A stretch of DNA of 64,000 nt from Larimichthys crocea (GCF_000972845.2 NW_020860793.1:624685-688684); one strand, 5' to 3'; positions 13,061-25,079 are shown, counted from the stretch's first letter. Notes: generated by a model from the sequence alone, not told the origin. Translations and numbers: made by a program.

Positions 13061-14929
13061 TGACTGCCCGAAATTCTGTGATAGGTTGGACATGGTGGGT
13101 AGATATGTTGTGAATTCTGTTTCAGAGGACAGAAAAAAGCTTATTTTTTTAACCTTTGGCGGCATTGCAGGCTACTGTTACCGGTGTCTGCATTCTCTGC
13201 TGGCCTCACCTAATTTCACATTCCTGCTCTCATACACTAAAATGACATTTGGTTTACCTTCTATCATCTGTCTGAATCCTTGTGAATGCAGTATAGGCTA
13301 TTTTCCGTAAGCCTTCGTAACGAGACAAACCTTACATGCACTGTAAAAAAAATTAAACATAATTGTAGAGGTGGTGTTTGCTAGCTCCAGTGTTAATTCA
13401 GCTACCCTTGTCAGTCATGTGACCATTGTCTTGCATGTTGTAGTGAAAATAAGGTAATAATAAGGAATAAATATATTGTATAAATAACAATAAAAATAAC
13501 AACTGGGACACAAAGATATGATAATTCTGTGACAGCAGAGAAACACATCATTATAACGTATGGTCCAGATAGGATACAGATTATATTATATTATATATTA
13601 TGTTGTAGTTTATGGACTAATAAGTGGCAACAAGTCCTCATATTTTACTGACTAAACAAATGTGTAGTGGCATTATAAGACACACCAGTCAGTGTTGTGC
13701 TAGTAGCAGCGATTGTAGCCTAAAACAGAGATAAAGAGCAGGCTACAGAGGTTAACTTGCCTCTTTCTAACTCCACACACCCAGATTTTTTTTTATCTCA
13801 GCCCCAGCCAATGCTGACTCAAGTGACATCACATGAGGCACTTAATCAGACTTCACACAGCTCCCTCTGGAGACACTAAAGGCTTTTTAACTCATTTCAC
13901 ATCTGCAGTAGTGCTCCACAACCTCTAAACAGACTTTGTCATGTCTCAGTTTCCAGCCTCCAAAATAGCTATCGACAGGACAGGTCAGAGATAACAGTTT
14001 CTGTCAAATCTTCTCACACTGACACACAAACAAACATCAAAAGTCTTCTCTCAGCAGCCCAAAATCCATTATTACGGATCGATAGCAGCTTGTGAATATG
14101 CAGGAGGTCCGGACATAGAGCCTGAAAACGGACACAAACTGTATTCCCACAGTCTGAAACTGTAAGACATGCACACACACACATACACACACAACACACA
14201 GTAACTGCTGGTAATCTGTGTCATAAAGGAGGGTCCGATTCATAAATAATGCACTATGTCTGCTTGCAGCAGGATGCGTAAAATGGAAAATATTTAGGTT
14301 CAGTCATTCAGATATACAGCACAGTCTGATTCTAAGTGGACTCTTCTCATTCTGATCGGTAACATAATATGAAGGCACTATATGATGAGTCTAGTGCTAG
14401 TCTATATTTTTCTTAGTGTCAACAAACCCCACAAAAAAAGAGACCAAAAACCAGCAATCCGAACAAATAATGTTTGGATGCATTGTATTCAAACTCAGAG
14501 CTCCATTGTTGTCAATGAGTCACGTCCGTTATCACCACGAAAAGCATTCGAGCCACACAAAGTGTTTAATTCCTCCTCTCTGGTATGCTTCTAATGTGAA
14601 ACACATAAAGGAAATGTTGAGTTTGATTGACAGAAATTTAACAGATATTAAAAAACGAAGTCAAAGCGACTTGAACGAACGTGTCAATGGTAAAAGGAGA
14701 TGCTGTTGGTTCTCTGATGGAATTAATGCTGTGGAATTGTACGGAATTAAACATGCACACTATTAGAGTGCAGGTCATTTCACCCCCCGGCGTTTTAACC
14801 CAGCTTTTATTTATTTGTGCTGACCTATTTGTACTCCACCTCTTATATGAGCCATTCAGTTCTAACACTGATTTGAGCATTGTTGTCTTTTCATCCATAA
14901 TTCACTTGGAGTCACCGGCAGACAGCGTC

Positions 14930-15290
14930 CTCCAACCAAACAATGGACTCCTCCTCTCTCTCTCTCCCTCTCCTCTCTCTCTTCCTCTCTCCCTCCCTCC
15001 ATTTTGCCTGGTTAACCCGGCTGCGAGGTGAAGAAGAAGTGAAGTGAGCAGACCGAGGCGGGTCACGCCGAGATTCCCATCAATAATTCATCGGGCCGCT
15101 GCTGCCTCTGCTCCTGTGTTCAATTCCCCAGACGATCACATAATACCTCCCCCAAAAAAGAGATGGCCAGGACCAAGGGAGGGGAGAGATGGCGAGAGAA
15201 AGAAAAGGATTAAAAATGAGGTGGAAGGAGAGGAGGAGAAGGAAGCACGAAGGAGACAGACAGAGAGACTTTCAAATGTTTGTCTTTTTC
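14930..15290. other. GC-rich island in onecut2 intron 1: CT tract, unique core, purine tract
   Basis: A CT-rich run (14948-15002) precedes a unique CpG-containing core (15015-15140) with CCATCAATAATTCATCGGGC, followed by a purine-rich run to 15285. It could be an intronic regulatory element. No gene is supported. Confidence 0.35.
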
Positions 15291-16534
15291 TTTCTGTTAA
15301 GTGATGGACTGCAACCATTTGTCGTATTTTTCTTTAACAATCTTAAAAATTCTGAATATTGTAAATCTAAACCCGACCATACATGCTGTATTCAGACTAC
15401 ACGACTAGAAGTGTGGACATGTGGACACCTCTGTGCCTGTCAAAGAGCAAATATGGGTTTCAAATTTGACATTTTTTAATGCTATGTGATAGAAATTTTG
15501 ATAGGGATTATTCAATGCAGGCAGAAATCGTCCATATGTGATGGTTGAACGTGCTATTCCAGAACCATTCATCTGCTGCTTTAACAGCCTCCATTCCTCT
15601 GGGAAAACCCTCCAGAAGAGTTTGAAGCCTGGCTGCAGGGTTTTGTTTTGTTTCGCCTGTTTCTCAGTGTGAGCAAATCTGTCTAATCATCACATTATAA
15701 GTTGATGTAGAAGCTGCGTTAGCGGTTTCTAGTATTTAACTTGTACTATGATGTTACTTGTACCCCTCCATCCAATGGTGATTAAAAACAATGTTGACGC
15801 AAGATTTATTATAAGTGGACTCCTGAACAACCTGGACAGCTGCGTCCATCTCATCCTATCTTTGTGGCAGTTTTCAGTCGCTATATTTCATGAATACTGC
15901 TGTCTAACATGTAGAGCGATGACATCACCATTCTTAATCCTGCCTATAAAGGTCTGATTGGTTCTTTCTGTCTCCAGTTGAGGATAGAGCCTTTGACACA
16001 CACATTAACATACTTTTTCGAAGCACAGAAAAGATGATTCAGAGCTCTGCTATCAGGCTGAAGGGGCCTACCCTAAAGCATAAAAAGAATCTCCAGTACA
16101 AGTACGTGTCCACATAATTCATTTATGGTCATGGCAACAAAGCACGACAATTTATTATGTATGCATCAGTTTCAAGAAAAAGAATGAAGACAAAAAGACA
16201 CCAGAGAAGAAGAGTTATTAATCAGAAGCACAAAACTAGACCTTCACCTACTGCACACAAAACTCTCCCCACAGCACATTGACAGCAGAATATCCCCTTA
16301 CTGTTATTGTTTGATAATAGGCATATTCAACTAAGGGGTATGCTGCCAGCAGATCCTGCTAGACCTGCACTGGAACTGTGAAGCCCACACACCACACCTT
16401 TTCTCCCTGATTATACAGAGAGGCAACTTAGCCAACCCAGATAGTAAGTAAACAAGTGCATGTACACACAAGTATCTTTATATCCAAAAGAAAACAAACT
16501 ATAAGTCCAAAAGTGCAAATCTGGTCCTAGTTCA

Positions 16535-16960
16535 GCCTTCAGTAAAGTAAATCATGGACTCCTCATTGGTAGACTATGACAGTGTGTTGGTCTACCTGGA
16601 TCCTCTCCATTGTTTTCAGTGGCTCTGTTCTTGGCCCCATTTTAATTACTATTTATAAGCTTGCTGCTCCAGCCGGACCTTTTAATTCTTTGTTTTAATG
16701 TTCCTTTACGATTGCATGCAGACGACACCGCTCTCTACTTGTCACATCTGAGACATCTAATGAAACCATCTGAATCTGTGATCCGTTGGGTTTTCAAATT
16801 AAATGAGGATAAAACACATCCTTCCTCTTGTTTTTGCCTCATTAACAGTCCAAAAACAGATTTTAAAAAATCCAATCATACAATACAAAGAAAAACAGCA
16901 AATTCATCCCATCAAAAAGCTGTAACTAAAGAAAATTTTACATTCGTGCTTTGAATTGTT
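16535..16960 (+). mobile_element. Decayed LINE reverse transcriptase fragment (L2-like)
   Basis: Frames across this stretch give reverse transcriptase motifs in the right order: SSAFSKVNHGLLIGRL, then GSVLGPI, then LHADDTALYLS (YADD box with Tyr to His) and FKLNEDKTHPSS. This order resembles L2-type fish LINEs. Frameshifts separate the blocks, so it is a dead fragment in onecut2 intron 1. Confidence 0.7.
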
Positions 16961-17273
16961 TTGAATTGTTGATGACACCATTCTGCTTTTCTGTGCATTG
17001 ACTAATCAATTAATCATCTAATTGTTTCAGCTCTGAGCAGGACCACACCTTAAAAAACAGAGGGAGGAATGTGACGGGATTCATATCATCATCGTTTTCT
17101 ATGCTGTGAACGTACAGAACATAATGTAACAGCGAGAGATAAACGAAAAATAACCCCGTCTCCGAGCTCTGTCATCCCCCCCCCTGCCCGAGTGCTCCTC
17201 CTCTCTCTTTCCTCTCTCTCCTCTCGGGGTCAGGGGAATATTTGCTTCATCTATTGTCTCAGTGTTGCAGCTC

Positions 17274-17286
17274 TGACCTTTGACCT
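17274..17286 (-). promoter_or_regulatory. Perfect DR1 nuclear receptor site (HNF4/PPAR-RXR type)
   Basis: On the minus strand this reads AGGTCAAAGGTCA, the ideal direct repeat with 1-bp spacing bound by HNF4, COUP-TF and RXR heterodimers. It lies in a repeat-free GC-balanced stretch (17085-17370) of onecut2 intron 1. Confidence 0.5.
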
Positions 17287-19494
17287 CAGCTCTATTGGCC
17301 GCTTGTAGCGATGTTGATCTAGGAATTGAAGCTCTCTCTGTTTCTACAGTCATTTTAAAGCCACGGTGGAGTGAAGAGAGAGCGGGATGAAATGAGCATG
17401 TGTGTGCATGTTTCTGATGGAAAAAACCTGGACGGTATTGACCCGTTCTCCCTGAAACCACAGGATGCCAATTACAGTTAGAGAGTCAAACTGGAAGAAA
17501 ATAAAAACAATACCTGTTCTTGCCTAAAAATATAATAAAGGTGGAGGCGTCAGGACTGCAAAACTGTCTTCTACAAAGCCTGATTTACATGCTGTTAGCT
17601 AATAAGCCAGCCAGTATGATGCACACAGCAGCCAGTGAGGGTTTTATATTATCAGAGGGAAAGCAGACAAGTGCAGCTCCATCAGACAGCAGTCTAAGTA
17701 CGAGGCTGTTCAGATCACATGAACGCTCCCTGCCCTCCTCCTACAGCTCCACCCCTCCGTCCACCGACACTCGTGTCATTTCCCACATGGTCAAACAGCA
17801 GCCAGGAAAATCAAAAGCGAATGAAATAACAGTCGAAACCTGCAGAGATAATCTCATCCGTGTTACAAATTTAAAATATGAGCTGGATAAAAATCTAGTG
17901 ACTGAATGGAATCAGCTGTCCACGCTGGGATGTTTGGATTGATTGAAAGGAGGGGAGAAAAAGAAAACACCACCTCTCTGCAGCGATCGCTCTTCATTTA
18001 GACGTTCAGCCACATGAAACCACGTCACATTTATAAATAATGCTCATTTCAAAAACAACCACAATCAACCTCAGGACAACATTTTAAAGGATACTGAACA
18101 GATATTACGGCCAGACGCTGTAATATGATGCAGCCACTAAATATCAGAAACTACACCCGGATGTGTCAGATGAAACCATGGCAGATATATGACTTGAGAA
18201 TATGATACTATCTCCATAAACTCACTATCAAAACCCTGCAAACACATAAAGAGATAATGTAAGAACGTTAGAGATACCATGGGAATAAAATAGCTTCATG
18301 AAAAGTTATTATGGTGATCTTGTTATGAAAATAAAGTTAAAATATTGTTTTAGGAATAAATATATGAATATTATACATATGTTGCATATTCACAAAAGAA
18401 AATAAAGGAGACACATTATTGTAATACGATTATTACTGATATTCATACTGTATAAACAAAGACAGCTCCAGTTTAAGTGTATAATTTTAGAATTATTATT
18501 TATTTGGATGATATTTGAAACATCCCTATATAAGATGTTATAATAAAACATTTTTTAATCTTTTAAATATGAAACTAAACACTAAAAACTACTACATGTA
18601 TGTACTAATTTCTTATTTGTGTACTTTCTTCTGTTTCACTGGGGATCAGTAAAGTTGTTTTAATCTTACTCAAACAAAATGATTGATAACTTTATAAAAT
18701 ACAACGAGTTATATCATCTCTAATTTTATTTTAGAATTATTATTCATTTGAAAGTCATTTAAAATAAGACATAATCACTCTCCTTTTATTAATATTTTAG
18801 GAACAGCGCACACAGGCACACTAAACTCCAAATATGTGTCAATTAAATTAACATTATAATTAACATTAATATACATTTTGTTTCATTTCTAAACATGTGT
18901 TTTTTAATCCAAAGATGACTCACACAGATGATAGAAAATGGAAAGAACACATAATGTGTCCTGATGTTAAAGTTTCGGTTTCAGCTGACTTGATTTCAGC
19001 GGATAACTGAGTGTCCGTGCTGGAAATATATCATATCAAAAACCAACTGGAGAAGATAAAAAATTCATGCTGAATATATAATAATATTCACTTTACAGTG
19101 AAAGTCTTGTTGGGCTCCACATTACAATATATGTATAAAACACTGTCCATTAAAAACCATGTATCTCCAAACTGTAAACATTTGATGAAATTAAAAGCAG
19201 AGTTGTTTGATGACATTTTTATTTATTGATAACTCTGATTTTTTTAGCCAAGGAAATATTTTCTCACCCCATAAAGGAAAACAAAATCCTGTTCCAAACT
19301 TCAAAGTCACAAAATATAAAAATTCAAATTTATATTCAGAAACAAATGTAATGTTTCCAAACATCTTTTTAGATATTATAGGAATATTGTGCATAATTTA
19401 TTTAAAGAAACAAAGAATTTTTTTTTTTTCCAGCATACCTCACACTGCCTCACTCCCTAAGAAATAACTGAATCTATATAACATTATGTATATA

Positions 19495-19745
19495 ATATTC
19501 ACCGGCCACTTCATTAAGCACACCTCTACCACAGAGCAGCTCTGCCATGAATTCTACTTTTACAACATCTTTTTCAGTTTTTGTTGACGCTGTCAGAGAG
19601 GTCATAATTCTACTTTATTGAGTTTATTAGTGGGTGGTGGTGTTGCACCGAAGTGCATTATGTTGAAAGGTGTTTCTAATATTACAGCCCTCTCGTGTAT
19701 GTAAATATGGTGGCCAAAATATTAGAAACACCTCTCAATATAAAA
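19495..19745. repeat. Interspersed repeat with internal inverted repeat
   Basis: TTCACCGGCCACTTCATTAA is the start of a well-known fish repeat. The segment then contains a perfect 16-bp inverted repeat AGGTGTTTCTAATATT (19668-19683) and its complement (19718-19733) around a 34-base loop containing GGTGGCCAA. The GGTGTTTCTAATATT motif recurs in such repeats. Confidence 0.65.
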
Positions 19746-21230
19746 TAGTCCACTTCAACACCAGTGCAGACTACAAACTCAATAATAAATATGTAGTTAA
19801 AAGAATATATATAACAAAAACTGAATATTATTCTCTTTGTAAAAGCAGAATCCACACTGTTAAATCCTGGACTAAGTCATGAATCAGAGATGAGCCGATC
19901 AAACTGCTTTACAACTGGACAACGATTGTGATGTAAATGATAATCATGATGTTTCAAATGATCCCGTTACCTCTAGAAATCTGTTTGTTACAAAGCAAAC
20001 TATCACAGCTGTTTGGAACCTGACCCTGACTCCAAACAACTCCAAAGTTTTGGACAGAACAAAGAACACTGGGCGCTGTCCAGTGAACTCAGTGTATCTC
20101 CATGTACTAGTGATTTTTAGTAGTAGATGGTAATAAATATGCCTAAAATAAAGTGAATGGTTAATAAGTTGTTTATGGGTTGAGAAAACATTTTTCACAA
20201 AGCTGAAAATAAGCGACCTGAGCAATCAGCTTGTGTTCAAAGTCACTCTCTTTATCAGACACCTACATGCTCCTTTAATTAAAGTATAATTTTTCTTCTT
20301 TTTTATAAAATCTAATTTAGTTTGTTTGAATTTTTAGGATGTGTTTGTAGCCGATGAAGGCAGAAGTCAGAAAACTGGCACGTTTAAATTGTGAAACTGG
20401 CCCGAGCTCATGATTAATGCTACTATTAATATATAAAATATTACATTAAGAGGAACATCTCAATTTGCCAACTCATCACGCTGATTAGTTTGAACTCTGA
20501 CAATAATTATCACTCTTATTTCTCAAACATGCTGCAGTCCCTTATTGTAATAATGAGCTTCCAGAATGTTGAAACAAATCTTACACACAAACTTCACCTC
20601 ACTAACTAAAACCTGAATAGAATCCAGATCCCTGAAAAGCCACCTGATCCTTTTCACTTCACTCGGTCCCTGCTGCTGCTGCTGCCTCTGTCCCCCTTGC
20701 AGACAATAGAGGCTTGATGTTTGGGACAGAAACCAGGTTCCTCACTAGAGGGGGCACCAGACCCACTGATGCTCCAAACCTTCATGTCAAGCTCCTCACA
20801 ATCAAACACAAATCCTCTTCCGAGGCTCTCTTGTCTGCTTTCTCACACCTCTCCCCTGCTAATGCCAGAGGAATACAATAATCCTGTAACAGGCTAATGA
20901 CAGGAGCACCAGCAGCTGGGTAATGTAGTCCTAAAATCCACAGAGAAGAAACATCTCACCGGCTGGATTTAATGCAGCCTGAACAAGTCAACTTTAATAT
21001 GTAGCACTGATTATTATTTCCTACATTTTGTGCAAAATTATCAAAAAATAAAGAATTATTTTCTTTTTTTCTGAAAAGCTTTTTCATTGGAATTTAGAGC
21101 AGGATAATGAAGCGATGTTCAGGAAAGTGAGTAAAAATGTGGCTTCCTGCACAGTGCAGAGAAAGAGAGGAGAGAGGGACTGTTGGAGGGAAATCCCGTG
21201 ACCTTGTCATTTCATATCGATCCCGTATTG

Positions 21231-21244
21231 TTATTGATCAATAA
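21231..21244. promoter_or_regulatory. Palindromic double ONECUT-type site in onecut2 intron 1
   Basis: TTATTGATCAATAA is a perfect 14-bp palindrome holding overlapping TATTGATC sites on both strands. The ONECUT/HNF6 consensus centres on ATTGAT/ATCAAT. It lies about 245 bases downstream of the exon 1 donor. Nearby ATATCGATCC at 21214 adds to a motif-rich stretch (21180-21260). Function is inferred from motif only. Confidence 0.45.
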
Positions 21245-21487
21245 TGGTAATCATAACACCAGCGATCCTAAATAAATTTCATTCGTGTACTGTGCTGGAG
21301 AGGAGACACGAGGAAACACCACAAAACAAAGCCAGCCAGGTAGAACAAATCTGAACAACACTGCCGAGAGTGAGGAGGGAATTTTGGGTTTGTTTGATTT
21401 TGGAGGTTTGAATTTCTCTTCTGGCTCCGACGCACGAAACAAACCAAAACAGCAGCGAGGCGCTGCACTTTGTTTATCCGCTCTTAC

Positions 21488-22715
21488 CTGCCAGTCTAAG
21501 GGCCGACATCCTCTGAAACTCGGGCTCCTGCAGCCATTTCCACATCCTCCTGAAGGTCTCCCGGCCTGACTTTAGTTTACTCCAGGGTTTGGGGTTCCTC
21601 AGGAGGTCCGACAGGGTCCCCTGGGAGCGGCACAGCACTCTCTGGGCGAAGATGGCCTGGGGGATGCTGTATCTCTTCAGCTCCGCCGTGATCCTCTGAG
21701 CAACCTCCTTGGTGTTGATTTCCTCCAGCTGCCCCGAGCTGTTCACCCCCTGCGTCCCCGAGGAGGAGGGCGGTCTTTCCCTGGTGGAAGCCAACACGGG
21801 CCCGTGGGATGGAGACTGGAGGTGGGGGTGGGAGTGGGGGTGGTGGCCCGCCGAGGATACGGCCGAGTGGCCCGGGTGGTGCATCCCGTTCAGGTGCGGC
21901 ATCATCCCGGCCGCCGGGCCACCGAGGCCTCGGTGCTGGTGGTGGTCCCCTCTGGCCAGCATGGAGGCGGTGTGGTGTGCGTCGAAGTTCAGCATCTTGT
22001 CGTGGCCTCCGTGCGTCGTGGTGCCGTAATTGTGGAGACCCTGCTGGGTGTTGTGTATGGAGCCCAGGCCGTTGCCCAGCACCGGGGATAGACTCTGACC
22101 CATCCCGGACATGTGGTCCTTGTGGTAGGGGCTGTACAGGTTGTTCATGCCCGGCAGCCCCCGCTCGTCCCGCATCAGGGTGAAGCTTCCGCTCACGTTC
22201 CCGGAGAGCCGCTGGTGGTGGTGGTGATGGTGATGATGGTGAAACTTGTCCGACACTGTGGAGATGGGGGGCAGCGGCTGCAGCGGGGTTAAGGTGGTGT
22301 AGGTCCCGCTCATCCCCATCCCGGGAGAGGATGTGTCGCATGGCACGCTCATGGCGTGGTGCAGCGGCAGGGACAGCTCGGGCCGGTACTCCCCGCTGCC
22401 GTCCAGTATAGTGGCCATGCCGGTCACCATGGCCGAGCGGGATGACGCGGCGGCGGCGGCCAGGTCCTGGTGTATCCGCAGGGTGGACGCCGCCGCCGCC
22501 GCCGCTGCCGCCGCCGCCCCGTGTCCCCCCGACGAGCTTCCGCGGCCGTGGTGCGGGCTGTGGCCGCTCATCAGCTCCGCATCAGAGACCACGGAGCTCA
22601 CCGACACCCCGCCATGCAGGCTGCCAATGCCGTCCATTGTCATGTCCGTGTTCATGGCGTAAGCGTCCAGATCCTTGGCCAGGCATCTATAGGCGTTAGT
22701 GTAGGCAGTCTTCAT
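21488..22715 (-). CDS. onecut2: One cut homeobox 2, first coding exon (N-terminal region and CUT domain)
   Basis: ONECUT2 is a nuclear DNA-binding transcription factor of liver, pancreas and neuronal development. The exon encodes residues 1-409 plus one base of a split codon. The start (MKTAYTNAYRCLAKDLDAYA) matches the ONECUT2-specific N-terminus, which ONECUT1 and ONECUT3 lack. In order one sees a poly-Ala tract (10 Ala) near residue 70, a second Ala5 run, the conserved TYTTLTPLQPLPPISTVSDK box, a His9 tract, and the RLSGNVSGSFTLMRDERGL block. A His/Gly/Ser-rich linker follows, then the CUT domain at about residues 327-409 (QLEEINTKEVAQRI to MSALRLA). The exon ends at a GTAAGAG donor (first intron base 21487), exactly where human ONECUT2 splits its CUT and homeodomain exons. 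The homeodomain exon is missing from the window, so the gene is partial here. A second ATG at 22717-22719 is out of frame. ONECUT2 is preferred over paralogs from the N-terminus and from the st8sia3 neighbour. Confidence 0.96.
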
Positions 22716-23240
22716 TCATCTGTCCTCTCAGTCCATCAGGTCGAGCGGAATTGTCTCTCCTTCTTCTCCTTTCTCTCGCGGCTTCTCCCCTGATGCGCCG
22801 GGATGGGTCAGCAGCCGTATTCCCCCTTTTCCTTCACTTCCTCGGTTGTTTCCCCCTCCTCCTAAGGCCTCTCCAGCTCGGTATCTTTGTGTATTTTCCC
22901 CGGTATGTGCACATTAAAAAAAAAATGTTTTTATCTCGATCGTACGGGCCTGTGCGGTGGCTCCCCCATATCCAGCCCTCTCCTCCTCCTGCGTTACTCT
23001 GCTCCTCAGACGGGAGCTCTCCACGGTCCCCTAGCCGACCTCTCAACCGAACGTGCTGCAGGAGGAGGAGGAGGGGGGGAGCGGGCACTGACGGAGGGGC
23101 GTCACCCGCTTAAGCGACGGTGCGGAGAGCCAACCAGAGGGACCCATGGGCATCCGAAGGGCGTGGTGCACAGAGCGGCTGGCCAATCAGGAGGTGTGCA
23201 GGGTGAAGCCTCTCTGGGAAGGACCAGAGAGGAAAATCAT
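22716..23240 (-). promoter_or_regulatory. onecut2: onecut2 5' UTR and CpG-rich promoter region
   Basis: The high GC and CpG content of exon 1 continues upstream of the ATG to about 23230 and then falls sharply to AT-rich DNA, as in a CpG-island promoter. An inverted CCAAT box is visible as GGCCAATCAG at 23181-23190 (ATTGGCC on the gene strand), and a CCAACCAGAG element lies near 23130. A 10-bp palindrome CGCTTAAGCG occupies 23107-23116. No clear TATA box at a sensible distance was seen. The start of transcription cannot be fixed from sequence alone. Confidence 0.6.
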
Positions 23241-25079
23241 TATTGTGTAGTAGTCCTATGGAATGATGCTGGTGTTAGTACAGGGAGCTGTCTGAAGGAT
23301 CCACATGTGACTGAGAGCTCTCATGTTCTGGGACAGTTGTTCTCTCCATGTTTCATATTCTCACAGTGTTGGACATACAAAGTCAATGAGCTAAAATCAT
23401 ATAACATATGTAGAGTTTGTGGAACCAAATATTCACTTGACTGTGTCTGACTTCAGGATGACTGACTGCATTTCAAACTCTATTTTTAATATCACTACTA
23501 ATTACTACCTTAAGAATTTTCTTATGAGGTACCTTTAGTAGCTGTTCTGGAGCTTTCAGTCATATCACATGAACCTCCAGTGGTGGAATGTAAATGTGAA
23601 CGCACTGAAGTACAAATACGAGGTACTTGTACTTTATTTGAGGATTTCCGCCTCATGTTACTTTATACTTCGACAGTTCAGAAGGATATATCACACTTTA
23701 TCCTTCACTGCATGTTTTTGGCAGCTTTAACTAGTTACTTTACAAATTGCACGCAAAACATTCAAATGTACAAATTGAGCTGAAATTATGAGCTGATTGA
23801 GACTGATTCATAGAAATATTAATTGGCAACTATTTTGATAAGTTGAGTCATTTGTCATTGGGTTAATAAGGTCTGGACTGTTGATTGGACCGAACAAACA
23901 TTGTGAGGCTGAATTTTTACAAACCAAACAATCAATCAGTTCAATTCATGGAGAAGAAAATCAGCATATAAATGATCACTTTCAGCTGATAAACTTTGCG
24001 ATATGATAATAATGACATAAAGATTTATGGTGACTCCAAGGTGTCTTTTTCCAAATGTATCAAAGTTTCCTATTATATTTGAACCTGTTTTTTTCTAATA
24101 TATAATTTAAAAAGCAAAACAACCAACAAAACTGAGAGAAAAGGAAATTATAAATGATAAAATAATAAAAGGAAATCAAAAGAACATTGAACATACACTG
24201 AATTCACAATAATCACTTGTAGTCTTATAATTGTGCTGTCAAATCACTACAAAGATTCTTCAGATGGCTACAGTTGATATGACAGTCAGTCAGTGAGTGA
24301 AAATGCCTGATAAAAAAATGTCCAGTCTTCATGGAGGAGGTCACAGGGATGAATGTGTAATTAATTTAGTCCTTACACAGAAGGCCACGTGACTGAAGGA
24401 ATCCAGCAGTGACTGTGTAGAGAGTCAGTCATGTACCTTTACATCCTGCAGATATTCATATTCCCTGTACCTGTACTGTACATAATAATAAAAAACCTGG
24501 TTTAATCTGTGAATGTTTGCAACAGACTGAGGATGCTGGTTTGTCTCCTCTGCTGCTGCTGCTGCAAAAAAGCAATTTGCCCACAGGGATCATTAAAATT
24601 TGATCTCATCTCAGCTCTCATCTCATCACCTGCTGCCTCTGATTGTTCAGATAAAGTAAGGTGACAGGAAATGACACATGATAAACACATGATGAAGCCA
24701 GAACTGACCTGACAGACAACAACATTTACCTTCATCCTTCCTGAGGAAACCTTCCTTTTCTTTTTCCGGACAAAGTGCTCACTTCCACAAAGGTTTGATT
24801 TTTCCACGAAACTCCACATGAACTAACACTGCTTCATCTTGAAAGACCTGATTTTCCCACGGCACAGCTGAGCGTTATGAAGATAAAAGTGAAACTCGTT
24901 GAAGACTGGAAATCCCGAACAATTACACAACACAACCTTTGACACAACATGAAAGATATGACACATCATTATTTATCATAGAGACCATTCTGTTTGAAAT
25001 GTAATGATTCAAGTGATTCATTTATGGGATTTCTCTCACTTTACAGAGAATGTATTGATGTTGGCAGAGAGGTGAAGCA
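23241..25079. other. Region upstream of onecut2 without genes
   Basis: Apart from the dispersed repeat at 23575-23770, I see only AT-rich anonymous DNA. A retroposon-like tail (TTGCCCACAGGGATCATTAA) lies near 24577 after a TGC triplet run. Confidence 0.6.
23575..23770 (+). repeat. Dispersed teleost repeat (CAGTGGTGGAATGTAA family)
   Basis: CCAGTGGTGGAATGTAAATG, GAGGTACTTGTACTTTATTT, GTTACTTTATACTTC and GGCAGCTTTAACTAGTTACT match a very common fish repeat. A diverged copy starts at 63208. Confidence 0.75.

Larger units (their letters stand above)
1..21487 (-). other. onecut2: onecut2 intron 1 (5' 21.5 kb, continues past left edge)
   Basis: The intron begins at the GTAAGAG donor at 21487 and no acceptor plus homeobox exon could be found on the minus strand down to base 1. 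I looked for the helix 3 signature (VSNFFMNARRR) by its reverse complement and saw no match, and no GC-rich coding-like block. Mammalian ONECUT2 is also known for a very long intron here. The content is AT-rich DNA with microsatellites, decayed repeats and the regulatory candidates listed separately. All ORFs here are short and without recognisable domains. Confidence 0.8.

Noticed and set aside
17099..17461. 120-codon minus-strand frame in onecut2 intron 1, considered as the homeodomain exon
   Set aside because: It lacks any homeodomain residue pattern (no WF/NFFMNARRR helix 3 block) and its frame contains the DR1 region instead.
17520..17942. 140-codon plus-strand frame
   Set aside because: No similarity recognised, no splice or promoter context; probably chance.
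21809..22183. Plus-strand Gly/Arg-rich frames opposite onecut2 exon 1
   Set aside because: They are shadows of the GC-rich onecut2 coding strand.
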